The position numbers and the translations under genes were made by a program. The notes under the pieces are model-generated. The model saw only the letters and a list, made by a program, of their open reading frames with translations. It was not told the DNA's origin and made no database searches. Of a stretch of DNA of 64,000 nucleotides, positions 8,703-17,630 are shown in pieces (position 1 is the stretch's first letter; every line of letters begins with the position of its first letter). The stretch is from Hyphomicrobiaceae bacterium (GTDB lineage: Bacteria > Pseudomonadota > Alphaproteobacteria > Rhizobiales > Devosiaceae): positions 164,264 through 228,263 of the forward strand of contig JACKJG010000006.1 of the NCBI GenBank assembly GCA_020638065.1. The letters run 5' to 3'.

Positions 8703-8834
8703 TGGGCCGGTCCGCTGCTGGATTGGGTATTCGTGCGCTCAGGGGGAGTGCGCGAGCGTTGCTAGCGTGTTTGCCCGTCAAACTCAAGCCGGTTGGCGTG
8801 CGGATATTTGCCGCTGCATGCGGGTGCGCGCGCC

Positions 8835-10103
8835 TCAGCGATCCGGCGGTGTCCAGTCGCTTTTGATAGTGTCGCTGCGCCGGTACAGGCGAAGCGCCAG
8901 GCCGACCGAAACCCCGACCCCGATCGCAACGGTCAGGTCGACCAGAACCGTGAGCAGCAGGGTGAGAACCATCAGGAGCAGATCACTCTTGCGGCCGCGC
9001 AAATGTTCGGCCCATTTGTGCGGCTCGCTCATGTTCCAGGCGGTCAGCAGCAACAGGGCGGCAAGGCTGGGCATGGCGAGATAGGAGGCGAGCGGTGCGG
9101 CGAGCATCATCACAATGAGAATGGTTGCTGCGTGCACCAGTCCGGCGATGGGCGTCTTGCCGCCTGCACGTACATTCGTGGCGGTGCGGGCGATGGCCCC
9201 GGTGGCCGGCATGCCGCCGAAAATGGACGAGGCGATATTGGCGGCGCCCTGAGCGGTCAGTTCGGCATTGGGGCGATGGCTGCCGCCGATCATGCGGTCC
9301 GCGACCATGGCCGAAAGAAGCGATTCCACCCCGGCCAGAAAAGCGATCGTGAAGGCGGAGGGAGCCAATTCGACAATGCGTGCAATGCTGAAATCGGGAA
9401 AGGCTGGCACCGGCAGTGTGCTGGGCAATTGTCCATATTGCGAACCGAGCGTTGCGACATCCGGCCCGAAGAATGCGGCAAGCGCGGAACCGGCGGCGAT
9501 GGCAATGATGAGGCCGGGAAAGCGCGGGAAAAGCCGGCGCAGCACGACGATCAGAACAATGGTGAAGAGCGCGATGATGATTGCGGAAATGCTGACAGTG
9601 CCTGCTGCGGCAAAAAGAGCCGGTACCTTTTCAAGAAAGTCGGCGGGATTTTCTTCCATCCTGAGACCGAACAGGTCCTTGAGCTGACTGGTCGCGATGA
9701 TGATGGCGATGCCGATCGTAAAGCCATTGACCACGGCTTCGGGAATGAAGGCGATCAGCCGTCCGGCACGAAACCAGCCGGCCACCAGTAGAATGAGCCC
9801 TGCCATGAACGTGGCGAGAACCAGCCCGTCATATCCGTGCTTGGCGACGACTGAAAAGACCACGACGATGAAGGCGCCGGTCGGGCCGCCTATCTGCACG
9901 CGGCTGCCGCCCAGAAGCGAGATGAAGAAACCGCCGACAATGGCGGTGACCAGCCCTTTGGCCGGATCAGCCCCCGATGCGATAGCGATGGCGATGCTCA
10001 ACGGCATGGCAACCATGGCCACGGTGATGCCGGCAAAAAGATCGGACAGGAACAAAGACCAGCTGTAGGTTTGCAGCGTGGTCACGAGTTTGGGCAGACG
10101 CAT
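8835..10103 (-). CDS. SulP-family inorganic anion transporter lacking STAS domain
   Basis: 422-residue inner-membrane protein with about 12-14 hydrophobic segments. The SLC26/SulP core is clear: DLFAGITVAMVAMPLSIAIA at the start, GGSRVQIGGPTGAF (anion-binding half-helix region) and GGMPATGAIARTATNVRAGG. The family usually ends in a cytosolic STAS domain that takes it to 550 or more residues; here the chain stops after the last membrane helix and a short tail. Substrate (sulfate, bicarbonate or other anion) cannot be told from sequence. Confidence 0.9.
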   Translation of the reverse strand: MRLPKLVTTLQTYSWSLFLSDLFAGITVAMVAMPLSIAIAIASGADPAKGLVTAIVGGFFISLLGGSRVQIGGPTGAFIVVVFSVVAKHGYDGLVLATFMAGLILLVAGWFRAGRLIAFIPEAVVNGFTIGIAIIIATSQLKDLFGLRMEENPADFLEKVPALFAAAGTVSISAIIIALFTIVLIVVLRRLFPRFPGLIIAIAAGSALAAFFGPDVATLGSQYGQLPSTLPVPAFPDFSIARIVELAPSAFTIAFLAGVESLLSAMVADRMIGGSHRPNAELTAQGAANIASSIFGGMPATGAIARTATNVRAGGKTPIAGLVHAATILIVMMLAAPLASYLAMPSLAALLLLTAWNMSEPHKWAEHLRGRKSDLLLMVLTLLLTVLVDLTVAIGVGVSVGLALRLYRRSDTIKSDWTPPDR

Positions 10104-10149
10104 CTTGCATCCTATGGTGATGATGCGGCGGAAACCCTGGAGTCCTGAC

Positions 10150-10536
10150 TCAGGTCTTCAGGCGATCGGTTTCCCGCCGATCCTTCTTGGTGGGGCGGCC
10201 GCTGCCCTTGTCGCGAAGTGCCGGCGGCAGATCGCGGCGCGGGGCGCGCGGAACGCTGGGAGAATGGTCGAGATAAAGCGCTTCGGCCTCGGGTGCGGGG
10301 CCGCGCCGATCGCCATTGCCGACAATTTCGAGGATACGAATGCGTTCGGCAACTGCGATGGTCAATGTGGCGCCGGGTCCAACCTTGTAGGCGGGTTGGG
10401 TGATACGGGTGCCATTGACCCGCACATCACCACCCGCGATCAGCTTTTGCGCGAGGGTGCGGGTCTTGACGATGCGGGCGTGCCAAAGCCACTTGTCGAG
10501 GCGGATCTTGTCCGATGCGACCGGCACCCCGGCCAT
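10150..10536 (-). CDS. RNA-binding S4 domain protein (HslR-like)
   Basis: 128 residues. The S4 RNA-binding fold lies at residues 10-60 (IRLDKWLWHARIVKTRTLA, GDVRVNGTRITQPAYKV). A basic, probably disordered tail (PRAPRRDLPPALRDKGSGRP, DRRETDRLKT) follows. Homologues such as HslR (Hsp15) bind stalled 50S subunits. It lies 3 nt after the helicase frame and is almost surely co-transcribed with it. Confidence 0.9.
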   Translation of the reverse strand: MAGVPVASDKIRLDKWLWHARIVKTRTLAQKLIAGGDVRVNGTRITQPAYKVGPGATLTIAVAERIRILEIVGNGDRRGPAPEAEALYLDHSPSVPRAPRRDLPPALRDKGSGRPTKKDRRETDRLKT

Positions 10537-10539
10537 TGC

Positions 10540-13486
10540 CTATTGCTTTTCCTTGAGAGCGGCCAGGGCGGCAAAAGGCGAGTCCGGATCGAAGGGCTTT
10601 TCCTTGCGCTCCGGCTTCCTGGCCTGAGGCCGGTCCTGATGGGGCTTCTGCCCACCATCCTTGCGTGGCCCCTTGTGACGCTCCGGCTTGTTCTTGCCGT
10701 GCGGTTTCTGGCTGTGCGGGCGATTGTGCACATGGGCCGGTTTGCGGCGCGGCGGGAACCAGACATCGTCGAATTTCGGTTCATCGGGGACGTCGGCAGC
10801 CCCGGTTTCAGGCGCAACTTCTTGCTGCGCAGGCACGGGCAAGTTTTGTTCCGCGACTGCCGATTCCGGAGCGGCTTCGCTGGTGGATTCGGCAGCCTGT
10901 TCCGGGCTTTCGGACGCGGTTTCGGCGGGCGCAACAGGAGTTTCTCCGGTGGCCGCTGCTTCCTCCGGTGTTTCGGGCAAGGGCCGGCGGTCGAGGCGGT
11001 AGCCGAGCGATTTGAGGATTGACGCGAAGTCTTCGCCGGCACATCCCAGAAGCGAGGTCATTTCCACGGTCACACGGAAGCCGTTGCCTTCCGCCGCGCC
11101 TTCGGGCGCCGGAGTTTCGGTGGCGGGGCGATTGGAATCGAACGAAATGAGCGGGCGGATGAGGTCGGCCAGGCGTTCGAGGATATCGACGCGCACGGCG
11201 CGATTGCCGGCGACCTTGAACCCCGCGATCTCGTAGAGCGCCTTTTCGATTCCGGGATCGATCTCGAAAGAGGTGCGGCCGGCCAGAACGATTCCGGGGA
11301 GGTCGGACACGCCGGGCTGGCGCACGCCGCCATGCTTGAGGGCATAAAGGATCAGGGCCAGTTCGCGCGGGGCGGGCTTCAGGCTTTGCGGCACATAGAT
11401 GTGATAGGCGCCGAACTTGATGCCGAGCTTGCGCATCTTGCCGCGCACATCCTGATCGAGATTGCGCACATCGTCCGCGACCTCGGTCCGCGACATGACG
11501 CCGAGATGTTCGGCCAGTCTATAGGCGACACCGCGCGCAGGTCCGTCGAGTTCGGCGGGGTCGAGAAGCGTCTTGACCTGTTCTAGCTGGGTATTGATGG
11601 CGTGCCGCAGCCAAAGTGTCAGCCGCTCTTCAACGCTCGTGCGTTCGGGACCGGAAAGGGAATCGTCGGCCAGCAGAACGATGCGCGGGGCAAACAGATC
11701 GTCGCCCTCGGCCAGCTCGGCAACGATCTCGCCCTTGTAGCGCAGGAAGCCGTCGGTCGAGAGCACGATCTGGTCATTGGGCGCCGCGGCAAGGCGCATG
11801 GCACGGTTCTTCAATTCCGGGGCGGCAACGGCGGTTGCGGCGGCACGCAGGGCCTTGGCATCCGCGTCGCCGTCGGCCTTGGCCAGTTTGAAGCGGAAGC
11901 CTTCGATCGAACCGATCAGATGGCCCTCGAGCGATACTTCGCCAGACTCGTTGATTTCGGGGTCTACCATGCTTCTGTCTCTGAGGTGGCGGAGCAAAAC
12001 CGAAGTCCGCCGATCGACGAAACGCTGGACGAGGCGTTCGTGCAAAGCGTCGGATAAACGGTTCTCGATGTCGGATGTCTTTTCACGCCAATGGTTCGGG
12101 TCGTCTAGCCAGTCTTTCTTGTTGGCCACAAAAGTCCATGTTCTGATCTGCCTGATCCGATTGGACAAAGTGTCAATGTCACCATTCACATTGTCGCAAA
12201 AGCGTACCTGCTCGGCAATCCAGTCCTGCGAAATTTTTCCGCCGCCGAGTATGTCGGAAAAGATGGCCTTAATCAGGTCCGCGTGCAGCGCCGGCGAGAT
12301 GTCGCGATAATCGGGGATCTGGCAGCATTGCCAGAGCAATTCAACCTCGGCGCGCGTGCGGGCGCGCCGCGCCTCGCCGCCGCGCATCAGGGCTTCGAGG
12401 GTTGTCTGGTCGATGACCGCCGGGATGCGGGTCAGCTTCTCGATGTCCGGCGTGACATTGAGGCTGTCGAGCAGGGCATCGGGCGATGCGAAATCGAGGC
12501 TGGAATTGCGCCACTGGATGACGCGCACGGCTTCGAAATCATGGGTTTGAAGCCGATCGACAGTCTCGTCGTCGAACGGATCGCAATGGCCCGTGACGCC
12601 AAAAGTGCCATCGGTCTTGTGGCGTCCGGCGCGCCAGCGATCTGTCCGAGTTCGGCGGGGGTCAGGTGGCGGTGGGTCCGGCCGTCGAATTTCACATTGT
12701 CGAAAAGGCGACATGGTGCACGTCGAGGTTCAGTCCCATGCCGATGGCGTCGGTCGCGACCAGAAAATCGACATCGCCGTTCTGGTAAAGTTCGACCTGG
12801 GCATTGCGGGTGCGCGGGGAGAGGGCGCCCATGACCACCGCGGCACCGCCGCGTTCGCGGCGCACCAGTTCGGCAATGGCATAGACCTCGTTCTGCGAGA
12901 AGGCGACGATGGCGGAGCGTTGCGGCTGGCGGGTGATCTTTTTCGAACCGGCATAGAAGAGGTTCGAAAGGCGCGGGCGCTCGATGATTTCGATGCCGGG
13001 CATCAGCCTGCGCAGAACCGGCGCCATGGTCGCGGCTCCGAGCAGCAGGGTTTCGTGGTTGCCGCGGGCATTGAGAATGCGGTCCGAAAAGACGTGGCCG
13101 CGCGTCAGGTCGGTCGCGGTCTGGATTTCGTCGACCGCCATGAAGTCGACCGGCATGGAAAGCGGCATGGCCTCGACCGTTGCCACCCAATAGCGCGCGG
13201 TCGGCGGTACGATCCGCTCCTCGCCGGTGACGAGCGCCACGGCCTGGGGGCCGGCCTGGCTGACGATGCGCTGATAAACCTCTCGTGCCAGCAGGCGGAG
13301 CGGCAGGCCGATCATGCCGGTGCGATGCGCCAGCATCCGCTCCACGGCAAAGTGAGTCTTGCCGGTATTGGTCGGGCCAAGCACGGCACGGACGTTGCTG
13401 ATATTGGCGGAAAGGGGGGGCATCACGACTCTCGAACGGTCCTTTGACCGTGCGTCCAGTGTTTCAATGCGAAACGGATTGGGCAA
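10540..13486 (-). pseudogene. SUV3/MgpS-like DEAD-type helicase gene, two frameshifts
   Basis: The 5' part (13486-12692) encodes Walker A GPTNTGKTH (about residues 37-45), motif II VDEIQ and motif DATDAIGMGLNLDVHHVAF. The frame then breaks. The next expected residues (VKFDGRTHRHLTPAELGQIAG) are in a second frame for ~60 nt, and the remainder (RAGRHKTDGTFGVTG to the Lys/Arg-rich C-terminus) in a third. Restoring one base near 12693 and one near 12632 rebuilds a continuous ~980-residue helicase, so the lesions interrupt exactly the arginine-finger motif VI. The likely start is ATG 13423 or 13486. It is either a real pseudogene or, given its usual conservation, a sequence error. Confidence 0.85.
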
Positions 13487-13956
13487 GCTTTTGGCGGCTC
13501 AATTAACAATTGATACAAAATGGGAACAAAAGTGGGGCGAATCGCTACAGGGATAGGGTTTTTGCTTTGTTCTTCACCAGATATGGTGGCGCGCTTCCGG
13601 TTCAAGCTACAAGCCGGATTGTGGGGATGCGACATGACGGCAAAATGACGCTGAACCGGTTAGGAATGGTGTGCATTCGGTTAAAATGGCCCCAGAATCG
13701 GTTCATGGTTAAAGCGCTGTAAATGCGAGATTTTTGAAAAATCTTCGCCGCTTAATCGCCGCGATCAGGAATTGCGGGTGCTGCGTCAGGACACATTGGT
13801 AAAAAAGTTGATTGACGTGCCAGATTGGGACGGTGAATCGGGCCGCATTCGGTTAGGTGAGCACGGCAATTCAGAATGACGAAAAGCGTTGAACCCGATT
13901 GTGCCGGCACCTCGCCCTTGGCCAGGTGCAGGAACAGGTGGCTCGCGATGCTTCCG
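13487..13956. other. Non-coding spacer between helicase and DUF3108 genes
   Basis: 470 nt with no protein-like frame. It contains three CGGTT motifs spaced exactly 21 nt apart (starting at 13657, 13678 and 13699) and a fourth at 13850, and probably the helicase promoter. No tRNA or known RNA motif is recognised. Confidence 0.4.
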
Positions 13957-14778
13957 CTATTGCGTGACGGTCAGGCTGGTCAGAACCACGGACAGGTCGC
14001 CCATGGCGGTGCCGATCAGCACGCGGTAGGGGATCGCCGTGCCGGAATCGCCCAATGGGGCATACCAGATCAGGATGCGATCCGAATCGGCCAGGTAGGC
14101 CGTGATTTCGCTGGTTTCATAGTGTCCCGAAATCGGGGTGTAATCGATCTGACAGAGCACGACCGGGCCTTGATAGCCGGTGCGGGTCGAAGTGGCCGTT
14201 TCCTCGGCGGCGAAACGCAAATCGAGGTCGAAGCGTTCGAAACCGGTGAAGACGTGCAGACGGCGATTGCACAGCGAACGGTCGAAGCTGGCCGATTTCA
14301 GAATGAAGGCGCTGATACCGTCATTGACGCCGCCGGTCAGTTGCGAACGTTCGACCGGCACCAGGTCATATCGCGGCGGCAGGGGCGGGTCGATCTTGAA
14401 CGAGGTAACGTTGCCGCCAGCATAGGCCACGCTGACCTGGGTTGTGCCCTGGTCGGTGCGGGTCGTCAGCGAAAAACTCTGACCGGAATAGCCGGACGAT
14501 GATGTTGCGCCGGTGACCTTGACCGAGGCGGTGCCGCTGGCCACCAATTGTCCGAGCCCGGCAACCCGGGCCTCGATATCGACGCCGTAATCGGCGCCGC
14601 CATTGTTCAGGTCGACATTGAGCTGCGCGACGATATTGCCGGCGAGCGAAACGACATATTGAGCCTTGGCATCGACGTTTTCGGCATGTGCGGCGGGGGT
14701 TGCGGCCAGCAATGCGCCGGCCAGCATCACGGCGCCCCAGTTCCGGACCTGCCTGTTCTGCCGCCGTGCTGCGTTCAT
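13957..14778 (-). CDS. DUF3108 domain-containing exported protein
   Basis: 273 residues with a signal peptide ending near AATPAAHA|EN (about residue 32). The mature part is beta-rich (YVVSLAGNIVAQLNVDLN, VDIEARVAGLGQLVASG) as in the DUF3108 family of periplasmic proteins. The function of the family is not established; a lipoprotein/outer-membrane carrier-like beta fold is often assumed. It is divergent from rpmB, a pairing typical of Hyphomicrobiales. Confidence 0.85.
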   Translation of the reverse strand: MNAARRQNRQVRNWGAVMLAGALLAATPAAHAENVDAKAQYVVSLAGNIVAQLNVDLNNGGADYGVDIEARVAGLGQLVASGTASVKVTGATSSSGYSGQSFSLTTRTDQGTTQVSVAYAGGNVTSFKIDPPLPPRYDLVPVERSQLTGGVNDGISAFILKSASFDRSLCNRRLHVFTGFERFDLDLRFAAEETATSTRTGYQGPVVLCQIDYTPISGHYETSEITAYLADSDRILIWYAPLGDSGTAIPYRVLIGTAMGDLSVVLTSLTVTQ

Positions 14779-14993
14779 GCCCCGGTCCCCTGAAAATTGC
14801 CGCGAATCAGATCAATGCAGAGGTTGCATGGGGCAAAAGGCGGTTTCAAGGCGCGGCCGCGGTTGATCGATGCCGGTCAGGCTTGACGGAACTGGCCGGT
14901 TTGACTATGGAAGCGCAGCTTTTTTCTGAGAATGAAATCGCGTGCACTGCCGGGCGTCGCGCCCGCGCCGCGAAAGACATGGATGGATCGATC

Positions 14994-15278
14994 ATGGCTC
15001 GCCGTTGTGAACTGACTGGAAAAGGCGTGATGTCTGGCAACAATGTCAGCCATGCGCTCAACCGTACCCGCCGCAGATTCCTGCCCAACCTGTGCAATGT
15101 CACGCTTCTGTCCGAGACGCTCAATCGTCCGGTCAAGCTCAAGATTGCCGCTTCGACGCTGCGCACTGTCGAGCATCGCGGTGGTCTCGATGCCTTCCTT
15201 CTGAAGGCCGACGATGCCGACCTGTCGCCGCGCGCGCTCAGCGTCAAGCAGGACCTCAAGGCCGCGCTTGCTGCCTAA
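14994..15278 (+). CDS. rpmB: 50S ribosomal protein L28
   Basis: 94 residues: ARRCELTGKGVMSGNNVSHA at the start, then NRTRRRFLPNLCNV and KLKIAASTLRTVEHRGGLDA. The extended C-terminus (LLKADDADLSPRALSVK) is the alphaproteobacterial form. ATG 14994 gives the standard L28 start. An intrinsic terminator follows ~30 nt downstream. Confidence 0.97.
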   Translation: MARRCELTGKGVMSGNNVSHALNRTRRRFLPNLCNVTLLSETLNRPVKLKIAASTLRTVEHRGGLDAFLLKADDADLSPRALSVKQDLKAALAA

Positions 15279-15308
15279 GGGGCTTTTCGGTCTCTGACGA
15301 ATTCGCTG

Positions 15309-15344
15309 TCGCGCGGTTGAGGTTTCGATCGCGCGATTTTGTTT
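15309..15344 (+). terminator. Rho-independent terminator of rpmB
   Basis: The 7-bp arms TCGCGCG (15309-15315) and CGCGCGA (15330-15336) are followed by TTTTGTTT. It sits directly downstream of rpmB. Confidence 0.7.
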
Positions 15345-15416
15345 GCGGAGCTTCGGTTTCGCGTTGCGGGCGCCGGTCATTTGCCGGTCAGCCCAAGATA
15401 TAGGGGTGCTGATCAG

Positions 15417-16055
15417 ATGCGCGCTCGCTTTTTCCTCGCCGTTCTGGCGATGGCCATTGTCGTCGTTTCCTCCAATTTTCTGGTGCAATTTCCCGTTCAG
15501 GGCATGCTGGGGCCTGTCGACCTGTCGCAGATCCTGACCTGGGGTGCCTTCACCTATCCGGTGGCCTTTCTGGTCAACGATCTGACCAACCGCCATTTCG
15601 GACCGCGTTCGGCGCGCATGGTGGTGCTGGTCGGATTCGCGATTGCCGTTGTCTGGTCGGCCTATGTGGCCAGTCCCCGTATTGCGATTGCTTCGGGCTC
15701 GGCATTCCTTTTGGCGCAATTGCTCGACACCTCGATCTTTGATGGCCTCCGCCGCTCGCAATGGTGGCGGGCGCCTTTGATTTCGAGCCTGATCGGTTCG
15801 GTGATCGATACGATCCTCTTCTTTGGAGTCGCCTTTTCGGCGACGTTCGGATTTGTCGATCAGCTCTTCGGCTCACCGGACGGTTCGCTTGGCTTTGCGG
15901 TACCCTTCCTCAGCGTTGGTGGCGAGGTCCCGCTCTGGGTGTCGCTGGCGGCGGGCGATTTCATCGTCAAGATGCTGGTCGCACTGGTGCTGCTGGTGCC
16001 CTATGGTGCTTTGCGACGAATGATTTCGGATCGGGCCGTTGGGCAGGCTGCATAG
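15417..16055 (+). CDS. Queuosine precursor transporter (YhhQ/VUT family)
   Basis: 212 residues with six predicted membrane helices. YhhQ-family signatures are seen: NFLVQFPVQ, a WGAFTYPVAFLVNDLTNRHFG block and the SWWRAPLISSLIGSVIDT-like helix with its charged Asp. These proteins import queuine precursors (preQ0/preQ1) for tRNA modification. ATG 15417 is chosen because upstream in-frame codons give no plausible membrane start. No preQ1 riboswitch is recognisable in the 140-nt spacer. Confidence 0.87.
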   Translation: MRARFFLAVLAMAIVVVSSNFLVQFPVQGMLGPVDLSQILTWGAFTYPVAFLVNDLTNRHFGPRSARMVVLVGFAIAVVWSAYVASPRIAIASGSAFLLAQLLDTSIFDGLRRSQWWRAPLISSLIGSVIDTILFFGVAFSATFGFVDQLFGSPDGSLGFAVPFLSVGGEVPLWVSLAAGDFIVKMLVALVLLVPYGALRRMISDRAVGQAA

Positions 16056-16147
16056 CAGGGCGGAGTTCCGGTTCGGAGAATTCTCGACAGAATAGCGGTG
16101 ATCCCGCCAGGGTTGCCGCCACACATCAAGGACGGCAAACCGGACCC

Positions 16148-16546
16148 ATGACCAAAATTCTCGATGCAGGACCCTTCTATCACGGAACGAAGGCCGATCT
16201 TGAGATTGGCGATCTTCTGACTGCGGGGTTCAATTCGAACTATCGGCCCGAAGTGGTGATGAACCATATCTATTTCACCGCCCTTGCCGATGGGGCCGGG
16301 CTGGCGGCAGCGCTCGCCGCAGGCGAGGGGCCAGAGCGGGTCTATATTGTCGAGCCGACGGGCGACTTTGAAAACGACCCCAACGTCACGGACAAGAAGT
16401 TTCCCGGAAATCCGACGCGTTCCTATCGCAGCAGCGCGCCATTGCGGATCGTCGGTGAATTGCAGGACTGGTCAAGACAGTCGCCGGAAGACATTCGGGT
16501 CTGGCGCGAAAAACTTGCCAACATCAAGGGTGAAATACTGAACTGA
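16148..16546 (+). CDS. arr: NAD(+)-rifampin ADP-ribosyltransferase
   Basis: 132 residues, a typical Arr length. Motifs of the family are all present: FYHGTKADLEIGDLL, GFNSNYRPEVVMNHIYFTA (with the H-Y-D/E-like NAD pocket), ERVYIVEPTGDFENDPNVTD and KKFPGNPTRSYRS. Arr enzymes ADP-ribosylate and inactivate rifamycins. Base use matches neighbours and no mobile element is nearby, so this appears to be a chromosomal housekeeping copy rather than a recent cassette. Confidence 0.93.
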   Translation: MTKILDAGPFYHGTKADLEIGDLLTAGFNSNYRPEVVMNHIYFTALADGAGLAAALAAGEGPERVYIVEPTGDFENDPNVTDKKFPGNPTRSYRSSAPLRIVGELQDWSRQSPEDIRVWREKLANIKGEILN

Positions 16547-16628
16547 CGCCGGACCCGCTTCGAAGCGCGAGGTCCTGGATCATGTCCGGGACGGCGCTGT
16601 GGGCGTCTCCGCGTTTCCGCGTCACTGC

Positions 16629-17630
16629 CTAGCGCGCCTCTGGCGGCAGCTCGAATTCGAGCCAGAGCGTGCGTTCCCAATCATTGTAATTGTCGTCGGA
16701 GACGATGACGATGCGGGAGGCGCCTCCTTCGGTCTGGCGCACCGCGATGCCTTCCATATTGTCGATATCGCCGCCAGCGGCAGAAAGAATGATCTGGCCG
16801 CGCATGCGCGCGCCGGGTTTGACATCGTCAGCCCTGATCCGCCGGATCTGCATGGTGAAGCTCAGAAAGCCGGTGCCGCGCTCAAGCACCAGCAGATCGC
16901 CATTGGGCAGGAAGGCGCAATCGGTCGGTTTGAGATCGGGCGAAGCAACAAGGGTGATCGGTCCCCGGTCATTGTGCCCGAGCAGGAAAGCGGAATGATC
17001 GCCGTCGTTGGTCATGGCGCCCTCGGTCAGCAACAGGGTCGAGCCGGAGATGGGCGAGGCAGGCGGCGCAATGCACACCGCCTCGAGGCTCTCATTGGTC
17101 CTGAGATTGCTCAGCCAGTCGGGAATGGCGACTTCTTTTGCCGCGCCGACGGGTTGAAAGTCCGAAATTTCGAAATCGGCGACGCGTGTCAGGTTTTCGA
17201 AGCCAACGCGGATGGCGGCGGATTTGCCGTCACGGACGATGGTTTCGACCGCCTCGGCGTCGCGGCTGTAATTTTCAGGCAGGTCGGCGCCATGTGAATT
17301 GCGGATCACAGAAATGTCCGCTTCGCGAACATTGGCCGGCGTTCCGTCCGCGCCGGTTTCGAGCCGTCCGGTGACAAAATAGCCCTTGTCCGATACGGCG
17401 ACGAAATGGCTTGAGTCGAGGAAGGTAATGCCGGACAGGCCGCCGAATTCGGCCGGGCCGTCGAGCACCAGTCCGCCGCGCCAGACCAGGCCCTGAACCT
17501 GTTGACCGGGCGGCACTCCGTCAAACAGAAAGATCGGGCGCGCGGAGATCAGCGCCGGCTGCGCAAGTGCGGGCGCACTCAGGCTTGCCGCCAGAAGCGC
17601 CGCCAGCACGCGTTTGAGAATTGGCATCAA
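16629..17630 (-). CDS. Exported esterase-like (phytase-like, PF13449) protein
   Basis: 333 residues with an N-terminal signal peptide (KRVLAALLAASLSAPALA). The propeller-type esterase-like domain shows FGGLSGITFLDSSHFVAVSD and DIDNMEGIAV, plus VIVSDDNYND near the end, matching the phytase-like family. Substrate unknown; the fold is often periplasmic. It overlaps the 3' end of cobT by 4 nt, so translation is coupled to it. Confidence 0.85.
   Translation of the reverse strand: MMPILKRVLAALLAASLSAPALAQPALISARPIFLFDGVPPGQQVQGLVWRGGLVLDGPAEFGGLSGITFLDSSHFVAVSDKGYFVTGRLETGADGTPANVREADISVIRNSHGADLPENYSRDAEAVETIVRDGKSAAIRVGFENLTRVADFEISDFQPVGAAKEVAIPDWLSNLRTNESLEAVCIAPPASPISGSTLLLTEGAMTNDGDHSAFLLGHNDRGPITLVASPDLKPTDCAFLPNGDLLVLERGTGFLSFTMQIRRIRADDVKPGARMRGQIILSAAGGDIDNMEGIAVRQTEGGASRIVIVSDDNYNDWERTLWLEFELPPEAR

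Noticed and set aside
8793..9791. 332-codon plus-strand frame rich in Gly, Asp and His
   Set aside because: Antisense shadow of the SulP transporter gene.
13905..13929. Hairpin GCACCT/AGGTGC as DUF3108 terminator
   Set aside because: Only 6 bp with an 11-nt loop and no T-tract.
15279..15416. PreQ1 riboswitch before the queuosine precursor transporter
   Set aside because: The spacer shows only the rpmB terminator; the A-rich aptamer tail of preQ1-I is absent.
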